A stretch of 38,622 nucleotides of DNA, from NCBI GenBank assembly GCA_000969725.1, contig JXSR01S068003.1. One strand, given 5' to 3'. Source of the DNA: Ophiothrix spiculata (Eukaryota > Echinodermata > Ophiuroidea > Amphilepidida > Ophiotrichidae). This document shows positions 1 through 13,700 of this stretch, in pieces. A model generated the notes under the pieces. That model was not told where the DNA came from. It saw only the letters and a list, made by a program, of their open reading frames with translations, and did not search any database. The position numbers were made by a program, and so were the translations under genes. The first letter of the stretch is position 1, and each line of letters starts with the position of its first letter.

Positions 1-99
1 GAACACCCCCGTAGCCCCTCTACCCAAGGATCATCCTGTGCGAGTTTCACGAAAATCCGTCGAAGCATATACGAGAAGAAGCATATTTACGAAGGTTGG

Positions 100-150
100 A
101 CGATAGACCGATAGATAGATAGACCGATAGATAGATAGATAGATAGACAT
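100..150. repeat. GATA/TAGA microsatellite
   Basis: Imperfect (GATA)n run, with CCGATAGA interruptions in its first half. Simple-sequence repeat. Confidence 0.9.
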
Positions 151-924
151 GATCATGGTTCTATGAACCCAGGCACTACGTGCATGGGTTAATAAATGGG
201 GCTCATTAATATAGGACCGCTTTGCTGCAATAAACTGCACCGGGGTCGCGACACTTTTCAGCCAGGGCGTTTCAATTCCCATTCTCTCTGTTCCCGGGTC
301 GGATGTGCATTAATCCAAACTGATCTGATTTTACTCAATTTCATTCTTGAAAGCACAAAAATGCAAAGTCAAATTAATCATAAATGGCCTGTTAATAACA
401 TATTGTTCACTTGGTGTTTTTATATAGACAGCGATGTAAGTGGTGGGTACAAAATATTGCAGAAAAAAAAAATTGATGGCGCTATTGCATATTTTTCTTA
501 GACGGTGCTTTCCGAAAAAAAAGAAACATAAAAACTCTACTTTCTCAAAATTACTGAAAAATACAGAAAACTTTATAAAATCTGTGAAATTGCAGAATTC
601 CACAAATTTGCGGAAACCTTACATCTCTGCGTAGAGACTTGATCTCTGCCATGGCAGCAACTCAGTGCTGGCCTTCCAAGGGTTAACATAGGGTTTGTGA
701 TGCAAAAGGTCTATAGTTTGAATGCAAGGGGAAGGGGGTCAAGTATGATACTGTTAGCAGGTGTGACCACAATGTTTTAAAACATCCCCTACAGTCAAAG
801 CCAAAATACACCTTAATAGAGGATTTTGTGTATTATAGGTCACAGTATAGTAGAATGTGACTATATTGATACTGCATAGACTAGTACCTGACAAGCTACT
901 CAAGTCCCAAGGCTGTCGTTAGGT

Positions 925-1300
925 CATTATCAGTAACCTAAAGTGGTAGTCAACCAGCTTTCAAGAAAAATACCCTTAAACGCCAATGGTGGGATTTTGA
1001 AAAAGTACCCTCTTTCTTGAAAATGGCTGTTTGTGATATGTACTCTAAATGTTGTCATCACGGGGGAACTCACATATGTGCCGCCGAAATGGGTTAGTTT
1101 TTCACAAAAATCCCTAATCATGGGCTCCATTTTTGACCCCCAAACATAAGAAACGGCTCAAAAATTACCCCTAAAGATGGGTTAGGGTTCCAAGGTCTGG
1201 GCAACACACCCCTGTCCAGACCAAAGTTGAGTACCCCCCCCCCCACCCCTGTCACCTTATTCACCCTTTAATCCTCAAAAACAACCCTAATTCAACTTTT
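925..1300. repeat. Interspersed repeat family R1, copy 1
   Basis: Shares TGAAAAAGTACC, TTTCTTGAAAATGG and AATCCTCAAAAACAACCCT, in the same order, with 32775-32990. No coding capacity seen. Family not identified. Confidence 0.65.
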
Positions 1301-1423
1301 TCTTGGTCACCAAGTTTGAATCAGTTGATTTGGGAACTTGATGCAAGAGGCTGCAAGGATAAATATGGGGAAACAATTGTTTTTTTTTCTAAGATGTTAA
1401 TCTAGAAAAATAATTTAACATAT

Positions 1424-1509
1424 CTCTAGTTTTGCCTTGCGTTCAACCTCTTCTTTGAGCCTTTGTTGCATGAGTTCCTGGTGCTGTCTCATCCTTCCAA
1501 TGGCCGCCT
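1424..1509 (-). pseudogene. Partial tandem copy of KIF27 exon 20
   Basis: Repeats the 3' part of exon 20 from [10 protein letters not shown] to KAKLE at 133-bp spacing, with one Ala to Val change (KEEVERKAKLE). The donor is ATATGT where exon 20 has GTATGT, a single G to A change at the first intron base. Read on, the frame gives Ile-Cys-stop. Starts inside the exon, without a pyrimidine tract. Almost certainly not spliced as an internal exon. Confidence 0.85.
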
Positions 1510-1556
1510 CACGAATACACATGTACACCTTTAATACTTTGGCAAACACAACATAC

Positions 1557-1700
1557 CTCAAGTTTTGCTTTGCGTTCAGCCTCTTCTTTGAGCCTTTGTT
1601 GCATGAGTTCCTGGTGCTGTCTCATTCTTCCAATGGCCGCCTCAAGATCACCAATCTTCTTCTCACTCTGACCTTGCACCTTCAATGTCTTACCCATCTC
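1557..1700 (-). CDS. KIF27: KIF27 exon 20 (last exon seen)
   Basis: 144 bp, phase 0 to 0, residues 894-941. Encodes [20 protein letters not shown] and later [16 protein letters not shown]. Corresponds to SIQNEKRANELEQ and QLQRKLREENEKRKQL in KIF27. Coiled coil. Acceptor TTTTCAG, donor GTATGT, so the message continues to exons left of the window. Confidence 0.94.
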
Positions 1701-4700
1701 CTGAAAAAAGATGACACAGAATCAAATGTGAATTAAAGAAGCAATTCATGATCCATTTTTATCTTAAAGGTTGAGTTTTTTAGCTAGTTAGAATCCCTGA
1801 CTGGTATATATAACAATCTCCAAACCATTCTTTCAAATATGCTTGCATTTTTGAGAAAAATGAAAAATGTGTCATTTTCTAATTACTGTCAGGGGCCCGA
1901 CAGTAAACGCAACACAGTAGCCTATGGAGATTTTTTAAATACTGAAAAGCTCATAACTTGAAAACAAATGATCGGAATCAAGTAATATTTTCAGCATGCA
2001 TTTATGTTGTACGATTCTTTTTCTTTAGCTAGAAGAGGTTAGGTTTTGGTCACATCAGAATCATGACTTGCACTTTTACAAGAGCATGACCTGGATTGAT
2101 TTTTGACCTGCTTGCAGATGCAAGACTTGGCATGGGGATCATATCATAGAAGTAGTGAGTTTCTGCCGATGTTAAGCTTGCTGCCCCTCTCACCTACCTG
2201 GTGTTTTCTTTCCAGTGATTTGACCTTTGACCTAGCAGCGACCATTTTCTTTTCATATGCACCCTCCATCTTGGCCCTGTCTTGTGCTGACAATTCATAT
2301 AAAGCTTGCTGCCCCTGTCACCTACCTGGTGTTTTCTTTCCAGTGATTTGACCTTTGACCTAGCAGCGACCATTTTCTTTTTATATGCACCCTCCATCTT
2401 GGCCCTGTCTTGTGCTGACAATTCATATAAAGCTTGCTGCCCTTGTCACCTACCTGGTGTTTTCTTTCCAGTGATTTGACCTTTGACCTAGCAGCGACCA
2501 TTTTCTTTTTATATGCACCCTCCATCTTGACCCTGTCTTGAGCTGACAATTCATGTAAAGCTTGCTGCGCTTCTTTCAATTCTGCCCTTGCATGATCTGC
2601 TTCCTATGAAAAAGCAGAGATTAAAAAGATTGAATGTTTAGTATTACAGATGAGATAATGACAAATGTATGCGATCTGCTTCAATAAAATGAAAGGTACA
2701 AGTTGTATACCAACTTTAAAGTTCAGTTCACTAAACATTTGAAATCTTCAAATTCCCATCATATAAGGGGTGCTCTGGCAAAATGAACGAAGAGTCGCGA
2801 ATTAAAAAATTTAGCTTATTGCCTATTTTAATTTTCTATAATATCAGCTTCCGAATGATTATATAATATGTCTTACTTTCTTTCTCCATTCTCCAGTTAG
2901 AGATTAAAATACAAGGCAATCCACTCTGGCAATTGATTTAAAAATTACTGATTACTATAGTGTATGATAGCAGAATGTGATCAATTAACCGTGATTAATT
3001 GCACTTCCTGGCATAATAGACCTTCGAACCTCAAGGTATAATTAAACACTTATGCATGGATGCGTTTTACGTCAAAAAGCGAAATTTGACCTTTTCACCA
3101 TATTTCTACATTAGAAGCCATTTATTCAAAATCTTCATTTTGCCAGAGCAACTCACATACAACTTCACAAATAAATGTTTTTACATGTTGGCAGAAATCA
3201 TTAGAAGAAGTTGGTCAGCAACACTTACATTTTTATACTAAAATAATTTCAGTGATACCCACCATCGTCATCAGTCGTTTAACATCTAGGACCGTAGTTG
3301 GCAGTGCCATTTTTAACCAATCCTTTTTATTTTTAGCCCACCCTTTTTATGAAAACACCATTTATACTGTACAGTCAAAACCTACCCATTGACCATTTTA
3401 GATTTGACTGAAGTACACCACAATATGTGTAACTAGCTAGTTTGGAAGTCATGTCTAACGTTTGCATTCCTAGCACAGATTGCAAAAATGTAATACTGAG
3501 TGTTGTGAAGCACTGTAGATTGATTTCATTGTGGGTTCATCATAATCAACAAACATAGAGAGGAGTTTGCATTTGATCAAAACTTAAGTTTCAGTGAAGA
3601 ACACACCCTTTATAATTCTGATCCACCCTTTTACAAAACAACCCTTTATAACCGTGGAATCAAGAAACCCACCCTTTCATCTGTTTTCTTGATTTTTCAA
3701 ACCCACCCTTTCTAAGCGTGTGTTATCAACTATGAGGACGCTATCTACGGCATGGTTCAGAATAGAGTCAGTTGCAACTCAGAATTAGACCGCTTATGAT
3801 GGTGACGGGTATCAATGAAATTATTTGGCACAAAAATGTAAGTGTTGTTAACTAGTTCTTCTAATAATATGTATTTATCAGTTCCAACTCATGTTCTGGG
3901 ATGGTCAGAAACATCACAAAAATGTTAAATCTGATGTTCTTGAAACATAGAATCACTTTCTTCAATGGTTTTAATTAAAGCATGGTAAAATGATCCTCTA
4001 TGATCCAAAATATATCCACTCCAATAACTATTGAGCAATATGTGGAAAATGTTTTTGTGGTTCTTGTCAACTTGATTTCAAGGGCTACAATGCACAACAC
4101 TAATATGTGTTGACTGATTTTGAATGGACATGATATACCTATATACAACTAGGATCACGTATATATCCATAACCCCTCTCAATATATATCCATAACCACC
4201 CTCAGCTTCAAAGATTAAAACATTTGTAACATTTCTGACCATCAGAGAGAAAGGGTATCCTGGGTATTTATTCTCACTTTAATAACAATTTTTTGTAACA
4301 AAGCTCAAAGTGAAATACCTTTTCCAATTTGCTGATCTTCTCTGAATATTTCTTATTCATTGCCTCAGATTCTTTGCCAGTTTTCACCAATTCACGGATC
4401 AGCTCCTCCTTTAACCTATAAAATAAGATGAAATATTAAGCATAAAATCTATAAATCCACTGACAAAAATAACAGTCAAACTGCATGATGAATTATATGT
4501 AGGCAATTTCAATTTTGAATTTTCTTACAACATACTTATGCATTATAAAGGTAACATTTTGATCCAAATCCATTCATTATTGATCAACTGATTCAAGAAA
4601 TAAGAAAATTTCTATTACTTTCAAAATCTTTCAATTTAGATGTAATAATCTGGTTTTACAGCAAGTAATTGCATCAACAACTGTGATACCTTCATTCTCC

Positions 4701-7700
4701 TATATATATACGGTCTTCTGACTTTGTCTCCAGGCACTAAAATAAAAATTTGACTGACCAACAAACCCTTACAAGTTGATCCCTGAAAGGGCAACTTAAA
4801 TGCAACCATAATTTATTACGGCCTAACTCATGAGATACACTCACCTTATATTAAGAGCCAAATCCCTTGTTTTCTGTTGAGCCTTGTGAAATCTCATATG
4901 AGACTCCCTAACTTCCTGTTGTTTCTTTTCAGCATTGGTTCTAAGCTTGTCGATTTCTGGCCCAGCCTTTGGCAAATTTTGACTATCTCCAACTTTATGG
5001 ACTTTGGTCATAGTAACTCCTGTAAGAGGAATAAAAAAGAGTGTGAAAAGTCAAATTAATGCATAAGGCTAGTGGGTTATTTAAAAAAAACTTTCCTGAA
5101 AATTTGCATATTCATATTTGGCTCAATATCCACAAACAGGACATTTGTTAGTCGATGTGGTAAAAAAGTCAATTTTTTCATTTGACTCAAAGAATCGTAA
5201 ATAGCAAAATTTTGTTCACGAGGAGATAAATGAGCTGATATGAATGTAAGTTCCTTTGCAGGGCAGACACCTGAAAATATCCATGTCATAACGAGGATAA
5301 GGAATTCTGAATCCCTTTTTCATTAATTGGGTGCTGAATTAGCTGTCAGGCTAGATGGCACCAAAAATTTGCCTGAATAAATTTGGCCTACAGTTTAAAT
5401 CAATAGTTCTTTGTTCTACTCAAAAGAGAAGCATTAAGTAATTTAAAAAATTAAATAATATCAGGGATTTATATAGTCCCTATGCCTCCCAGATATAATT
5501 CCACATGGCCTCTGCACACTTTACAGGTGTTCACTTATCACTGTGGCCCAAGTAAGCTCCATTCCACACCCAGCATCATTTTAGGCTCTGCAGCTATCTC
5601 TAGGGGCGCTGACCTTGATCAGCCCACATAAGCACAATGACTGCCCAGATCAGCTCCCCAAGTTTCGTACAGATTTCCACAATGTAATTAGCAGTTAGTT
5701 CCTTGTCCATGGGAATTTCAAGCACATTCAACTTCTGCCACCAGCGGGGTTGAACTTAAGACCTGCACCGCAAGCGAGTGCCTTACTGTTTAAGCTTATT
5801 TGACTGCTACAAATTATTTTTAAGCAGAGGTATTTGTCAACCTTTTACAAAATTTAAAAGGTGTGATACATGCGCAAATATTAACAATTGAAAATGACCT
5901 TGAGAGGCAGAGACCTGAAAAACATCTTTGACTAGAATCTGAAGATGTGACTTTTCTTTGGCACTTACTTCTGGTCATTTGCTTTTTGCCTTTAGCTGCA
6001 TTTGCCTTAGTGCTGTTACCATCTCCTTTGTTACTCCCTCTGCTGCTATGAATGCTCCAGGTCTTGCCTAATGGCCTGAAAGTACAACAAAAATTGTCAT
6101 TACTCTCTTTTTCTTTCATATCAGGTTCCTGTTTAGAATGAAAATAATAATGGATAGGTTACAAATCTGTATTAATAATAGCTTGGTTACAAACATGATA
6201 AAGATTACAAAATGCTCATCTCATCCAATTTTCATACGAATAAAAGAATGTATCGAGTGACATACCCCATATTTTCTTGGAAACCCTCCTCCTCTTCATC
6301 AACATCTTCCTCGCCCTCACTGCTGCTCCCACTGATATCTTCTTGTAAGACTTCATCTTCTTCTTCTAACCGTTTGACGATGAGTTGGCTACGGGCTCGG
6401 AATCCTTGAACAATCCTCTCTAGGGAAAACTGTGGAATGGAAATTTCAATTAGTATCCCTATCAACTAGACTGGAGAAGTTGTTTGTAATCATGTAACAT
6501 TTTTATGTGTTGAGAGTTTTTTAATTAGACAATAATAACTGCGCACCATCTTTTTGAGGACATTGTTTACAATCGGAGGTGTTTGTTTTGGGCCGAGGTA
6601 CTTTTCTGAGGGAGCATAGGTCCCGAAGAAAAGTACCGAGGCACAAAACAAACACTGACGATTTTAAACAATGACCGAATTAAAAGATGATGCAAAGTTA
6701 TTATTGTCATCAATAACTGCTCTTTCAACATTTCAATGCCTTTTAAGTGTAATTTTATCATGTTTATGAAGAAATATTTTATTAAACTTATTTCTTACGT
6801 CAAGGTCTACTTATTCCTATAAGAGAATTTTGATCAGTCCAGGCATGACAATCATCGCGTAATATGATAGACGCACGTGTGCGTGGTTAATATTGGTTGG
6901 CGTTTTATGAGAAATCGCATTCAGCGCTAATGACATCACATATGCGGGTCATTATGAGAAGTCATTGTTACCTGAAAATGACCGCACAGTTGTTTGCGTA
7001 AAAGTAGATATAATCTTAGGAGTTTGGATCAAGCTATTATGCAGGTTATTAATCTTTTTTAGTCCAAATTTAAATTTTAAGGTTTTCTTCATGATGGAAA
7101 TGAATGATATTGGACACAATTTCAAGCAGATGAAATACAATTGGTACATTTGATAATTCTAAATATTGATAAATACCAAATATTGTGAAAATATTGATCT
7201 AAAAAAGACAATAACCAGATTGAATTTTGAATGTCTATCTTGGGTAGGAGGCTATTCTCAGAAAGTATGTTGATGCTACGTGCTACACATCAATAGAGAG
7301 GTTCAGTTTTTTTAACACTGTAAAGTAAAAAGCACTCGTTTTGGAACTGGCACTCGTTTTAAAACCACAAAAGCACTTGTTTCATTACTCATTTTCCAAA
7401 ACAAGTGGTAAAATGAGTACCAAAACGAGTGCTAGTTCCAAAACGAGTGCTTTTTACTTTACAGTGTAAGTATTGCTTTTACATCATTTGAAAGACATTT
7501 CAAATTTGCTTTGGATCCGGTAATAAAACCAATTTTAAGGTTTCTTTTTCTAGAGTTTTAGTCTCAACCTTTTCTGGTATTTCAAATTTGCTGCCCCAAC
7601 ATTTTAAGTAAACATAAGTCCTTCCTTTATACAGCATGTATTTTGAGTGATCTATTTAATTGACTTCAATTACATCACATCAATCGATTGCAAGCATTAA

Positions 7701-10700
7701 ATGGTCTGAAGCATGCGCAGTTAAGTTTTATTAAAACAAACAAATTGGTATTCAAGTTCATTCCATTTGGGATATACATAATTTGGTTCATATTAACGTA
7801 TGACTTAAACACGTTTCACGTATCTCAACTAAATTACTTCAACCCCTATTACAAGGCCAGTAGCCTTCCATACATTAAACTTTGATTTTCAAATCATAAC
7901 GGCTGCTGGATCTTTAAACAATATCAAATTTTGTACTGTCATATTGAGAATTCAGCTTTTCCCAGGGTTTTTGTAGTTGACGCTTGATACTACACTTGAT
8001 CGTCAGTGTAAAAGCCAATGCGAATGAATGTTCTCATATATGTTGGTAGAAATTATTAGAAGATTAAAACTGGTCAACAACTCTTACATTTTTGTACCGA
8101 ATAATTTTAGTGATAACCCATCACCATCATTAGCAGTGTAATTCTTAGTTGTGACTGATCCTCTTCTGAATTTTGCTATAGACGCGGCATCCTAGATGTT
8201 GAAGGTGTTTCCAGAAGGGAATTGTAAACTGATTTTGGTGTATCAAAATCCATGCAACTGTTGTAATCAAGTGTATATAGCAGAAACAAAGTGATTCCTT
8301 AGTGAGCAGGTTAAAAAAACATACTGCTAAAACTTCTTACAATTTATCCGCTATTGCTGGACATTGTCAGAAAATAGGACTGAACCGGATCTTTTGATAA
8401 CTTCTCACGCCTATGCAGAGAGGATAAACTATTACATCGGTTAAGAGAGGATATTCACATCAAAAAAGACACCACCCCTACTCTAAATAGAGATGGGGGA
8501 CAAGAACTTATCTCTGAAATTATTCGATACAAAAATGTAAGTATTGTTGACCAATTTTAAACCTCTTCTAATCAAAATCATCTTGCTTACACATTTTCCT
8601 TGGTCAAATTTCAGTGTTTGTAAAATACTTTAAAGTCGCACATGTTTCTCTGAAGTTAAACAATGCAGTACGCATGGAAATTAAATTCACAAAAATATAT
8701 CAACTACTTCAATCTAAATTGGTTGAAACACATGCATAAGTTACAGCCTGCTGGTGAATTGGTTTCTATCATGGGGATTGCATATATTTTAAATCAAACA
8801 GCGACATGCTAATCTTTAAAGGTACTTGAAATATGATGATTCTTCACATGCATGAGATGGTATATATGGAGTTCTACTAAGGGCAGTACCTCAACCAACC
8901 TTCGCCGCTGATACCCATGTTTCATTTGAGATATGGTTTACTTTATTAAAAGAAAGATAAAATTTAACCAAAATGGTTAATTTCCCCTGGTCATGGTACT
9001 GCCATTAGACAGATTTGTTCACATGTGGCATATGCATGATTTGAATTAATACATATTTTATAAAGCTTGATGTCTAAATGGTTTACAAGTTAGACAAAAA
9101 AGACATGCTCCTGTATTATTATGTACTACACTCAGTTTACTGGGAGCAGATTCTTACAAATTAGTCTATGGGCAATAATTCAATATGCAGATGATCATTC
9201 AAAATGTTATATTCATCACTTGGAAAAAATAAAATAAATGTACCGTGCATCCCTGTCAAACAGAAGTATAAATCAAAGGTGATTTTTCATGTAGAGTTTG
9301 ATGAATAACAAACAGTGGATAGATGTACAACTGATTTAACAAAAGGCCCCATAACCAATCACCCTTCAAAAAAAAAAAAAAAAACTACTAACCATACTGA
9401 TTAACAACTTGCATTCACAAACAATACACTTGTTTCTCAGCAGACTCGGCCTAATGATTAATACTGGAATTTATATTGATAGGTTAGGCCTACATGTTCT
9501 ATAGAAGTGTATTTACATTTATATCAATGGCTAATTGAATCAATTGCTGGAGTTCGACAAACTATACATTACGCCTGTTCAAATTTGTCGTAAGTTATCT
9601 CATTAAAAGACAAAGGATTTAGTTAACAAATAGTTTACAAATCGTTATTGACAAAAGAAATGTTAAATTACAAAATACACACAAAAGACGCCTGTCAATC
9701 AAAGTATGGGATAGGCTATTGTCTTCAAGGAAAGCAACAATTCCTGGGCGTCTTAGTTGTGCTTTTTCTCATGTAAACACAAAAGGTTTGTTACGGACTG
9801 CAATTTCTCAAGTGCGGATTATCTCTACATATTGCCTCCGTTGAATAGAATAAGTAATGGGTTAACAAAATAGTTAAACAAAATGCATTGTTATGCACGG
9901 ACAGAAGATTTGAACTAGAGCATGGTGTTTTTTTTATTTGACTGTTGTTTCTCTTTAATACTGAACCTTTAATATTAACCTTTTATACTTTTTCTCTTGA
10001 GGTGAAAATCTAACAATTAATTGCTTTACATGCAAAATTGATCTAGAAACACATCAGCCGTGCAGCAGTTTTGAGCAACCCATGCTTAGTAAAGGAACTA
10101 GATGAATAGAGTACCGTAACAAACAAACAAAACACATCAACACACACAATAAACAAACACACAAATACAAAAACAAACAGAAAGATGTAAAAAATATACT
10201 TCAATTAAGCTTCTTAAAGGAGTACTCCTCTGCTACTGTGTAAGTAGGGATGCCAATTAGTGTAGAAAAATCCATGCTGGGTTGTAATTTATGTTTAAGT
10301 ACCTTCACTTTAGACTCTTCATTGACGGGTTCAATAATGGTTAAAATAATTAAAAATGTTCTATTGAAAAAAATTGAGTTTCTTTTAATATCAAGGAGGT
10401 TCTTTTTAGTTTTTAAAACAAGTATATTACAGTTGATTGAATGTTCATATGTTTTCATAAATTAAAAACATAAATTAGCAGCTCCGTGTAAAAAATGGAC
10501 CAGAGGTCCCCGTTCAAACTCAAATTAAAGCCCCGTTCTGCGGTATAGCGCGTTATACAAAAATGCATTTCGCGATGTGATTCACTCACTTTTAGGCAAA
10601 AGGTAAACAAATATTTTAAAGGAGATAGATCCATTATTCCATTTATGAAGGACACTTTTTGGAAACCACTTCTTGTACTTCACAGCAGTCAATCGAAACC

Positions 10701-13700
10701 CCAGACCACCGCCCCTGTTGGGGATCTCTCAATACTTTTGCAATCCGTGGATGACACAGGATATCTCCGAAAAAGTGTCTCACATCATTACAACAGGTAG
10801 ATATTCGTGATCAAAATGGTATACTTTTTAACTTTCAACAACTCATGAATCATCTCGCGAAAGTCCTCCAAACCCAAAACTACCATACTCCCCGACGTGT
10901 TTTAATAAATCTACTCCAGCAGCACGAATACTCATTGAAGCTGTTCCCCACAACTAAAGGCATAAAGACTGGCAGGACATTGCAAAACACGCCAAGGTTT
11001 TCTTTTGTCTTTTTGGATGGTATTAGTTAAATATTGGTTCAATATCAGAATGTTACTCACACACACATACTGTCATTTATCCAGTAAAAATCAGTAAAAT
11101 ATTGTAGATATAACTACTTTTAAAGGTTACGGGAGTAAGTACAATTACTGTAGTTGTCATTATTTTCCGTACCTTACTGGTAAAACGGCAGTGGCTGTGC
11201 CGCGTTGATTATTCATCCCTACTCCCGTTGTACATCTGAAACAGCTTGATGTCAAATGGGTCCATTTGTTGAAATTGAACAAATGACCTCAAAATTGGGT
11301 GGATATTTTCAATATGAAGTGAGACATGGGATTTTTCTGGACGTTTAGCTATAACTGTCAATCACTTGTAGAAGAAAAAATATTTAAAACAAATCAGTTT
11401 CTTAGTTTGTTTGTCATTTGTACACGCTCGTAAATTCCTTATTTTGACATTTTCTCCAATTTACCTCTATTTGTAGCTCAAATGATAGCGCCAAATTTTT
11501 TGGACAAAACCTTTAATATCTCCGGAACCGCTTGACCCACAAATGTGATCTTTGTGTCATTTTACTTTGGGAATAGAGTACAATTCGAATGTGTCATGAA
11601 AACAAATTGAATAGGAACTTAAATTTTCTCGTTGATGTCCCTAGTGTTAGTTCTTAAACAGAGAGTCCTTTTTTGGCCTTGTAAGTAACTGAGTTGAGGA
11701 AATTTCATGGAAAAAAATGGTTATGTTTCAAAACAGTAGAAAAATATGTCAATGTTTTGAGATGAAATGTTCTCCCCATAAATGGATTTTTTTTTTCAAA
11801 AGGAGTTAAACCATGAAATTTGACTTGAGGGGGAAAGCACTCAACTTTATGGTTTTGCAAGTTTATTTTTAACAAAGTGCTTAAAGTATTAACATAAGCA
11901 ATCAAAATGGAAACAAACAGGCACAACATTTTTTCTTAAGTGGATTAAACATAAAAACAAAGCAAAACACGTCACAATAAAACAGAGCAAAACAAAACAC
12001 AACACAACACAACAGAAAAAACAAATAAATGCAATCTAAAATGAGGAAAGAAAAGAAAGAAGGCCATCCTTTACCAAGATCTGTGGAGCGCACACAAGCG
12101 TCGGGTGCGATGACCACGCAGACGACAAAGTAGACAAAGATGACACCAGAGAGAAAGTACTGCTTCCTGTGGAGGAGTCTACAACCCCTGCCTAATAACA
12201 AGGCAATATCAAATAGTTATATTTACTGTAGAGGAGTCTACAACTTTAGCATAAATATGAAATATTCAACGAGGACAGCTTTCCAATTATGGGCAACATA
12301 ATGTCAAATAGTTTAACATTAAATATCCACTTAAAAGAGTCTTAAAACTCCAGACATAAATAACAAAAATATATAAAATATTTTAAATATATTTAAAACA
12401 AAATCACCTTGTTTAGGCTTTTGCCAAGGAAAGCCAACTTGGTACTTGGTACCAAGTAAGCTAAAGGAAGCTTATCTTTGACAGGGATCCCAAGATGTTT
12501 TTTAAAAATCAGTTTTGAATGCAGGAGGGAGACCGGAGTACCAGGAGAAAAACCTGCGGAAGCGAGCATGGACTGAAAACCAAATACACATAAAGCGCCG
12601 GGCGCGGGACTCGAACCCGGGACCTCATTGGTGTAAGGCGAGGGAACTACCACTGCACCAACCCACTCCCCCCCCCCCAAAAAAATAAAAAATTTCCAAA
12701 AATAAATTGTTGCTCTCAACTTCAAAATATGCTAATTTTTGATTGATCAGTGGGAGGATTAAGACTTATTATTACACTTAATAATTTCATTACATTAAAT
12801 TATAAGCAATAAGAAAAAAAATAAGTTTATAAAATGCAATAACACTTCAACATGATGGAAAAGAGAGGGCTATTGAAAGATTTTTAGGATGAAAATAAAG
12901 TTTCAATTTCAAGGAAACATTTTTGAGAGGTGATCATTCATATAAATCTTAATTTTGACCCAGGATTTTGACCAAATTGGACCATGCAGCTTAGACTGAA
13001 TTATTTCAACGCAAATGCGATTCCTGATAATTTTCATCGCAAACTTACAAAATGCAAACGGATTGTGACAGCAGACGACATGAAAATGCAATAAAAAGTC
13101 AGCTTTTCTCAACTCACTTTGTGCTGATGGAAACGGAGTTGCTTTTGGATATTGACCTATCAGCAATGATCAAAACTGAGTTAGAAGAATGTTCAGTGCG
13201 CTTGTGTTCAGAGATGCCACCGATTTTATGAAAAAAACCCTGAAAAAGCCATCAATTCTTGAAACATACTTCAAAAAGGGCCGAAAATAAATGAAAATAT
13301 GTCAACCTGAGATCATAAAAAAACCTGAAATCGTGGTTTGAGCTTTTAAAAAACCTGATTTCAGGTTAAAACCTGAAAAGTGGCATCTATGTGTGTTGAG
13401 ACTAAACTCAGCTTTTAACAAATTAGCTACATTAGTCTCTCTATTTATATTTCTTACCAGTGGTGGGCTCGTATGTAGTTTCCTTGACTCTGGTCTGGCG
13501 CTGAGTAAAGGTTCTCCCGTCGACGTGACCCGTCTTCTGCCAACCATATGGGCTGGTACGGACATGGCGCGCCTTCCTGCTGTAACCGGGATGTCAATGT
13601 GGAGGCTTTCATCATCGTCATTACTCTAAAGAAAATAAAAATGAAGTTTTTGCATCAAGATTTGCTACTTTTTCCTTATTGCAATAGACTACTTTCGTAT

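Larger units (their letters stand above)
1..1423. other. Intron or downstream sequence, no exon seen
   Basis: Presumably the intron after exon 20. I found no match to the next KIF27 segment (the region after KKQLDA). It holds a GATA-type microsatellite at about 100-150 and an interspersed repeat at 925-1300. Poly-C (1233-1245) interrupts the latter. Confidence 0.6.
6430..12074. other. KIF27 intron 14 (5.6 kb)
   Basis: Largest intron apart from intron 7. Holds foldback elements at 6528-6708, 7316-7466 and 8056-8571, an A18 run near 9369, and A/C-rich simple sequence at 10117-10190 and 11940-12025. The other stretches (8600-10100, 10200-11900) show no exon or identifiable element. Confidence 0.6.
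12192..13457. other. KIF27 intron 13
   Basis: Lies between exon 13 and candidate exon 14; if exon 14 is not used, the intron extends to 6430. Contains a SINE (12430-12668), a C9-10 run near 12668, and a short inverted-repeat element at 13212-13388. A repeat of GAGGAGTCTACAAC occurs at 12172 (inside candidate exon 14) and again near 12230. 12690-13200 shows nothing further. Confidence 0.55.

Noticed and set aside
1415-1424. AT-AC (U12) donor at the exon 20 copy
   Set aside because: The sequence ATATGT does not match ATATCCTT and differs from exon 20 by one base, so mutation of a GT donor is simpler.
1437-1736. Plus-strand coding region
   Set aside because: It is the opposite strand of exon 20 and its copy, whose minus-strand reading has splice sites and family homology.
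11060-11235. Inverted-repeat element with TTACGGGAGTA and TACTCCCG ends
   Set aside because: The match is about 8-9 bp with no flanking duplication, too weak to call.
11902-12201. Membrane protein reading of the candidate exon 14 region (hydrophobic frame)
   Set aside because: The hydrophobic frame (FVYFVVCVV) is out of phase with exon 13. The phase-compatible frame is Ser/Thr-rich.
12594-12666. Functional tRNA gene (anticodon-like TAC)
   Set aside because: The A and B boxes are good but the anticodon stem does not pair well, and it continues into a SINE body.
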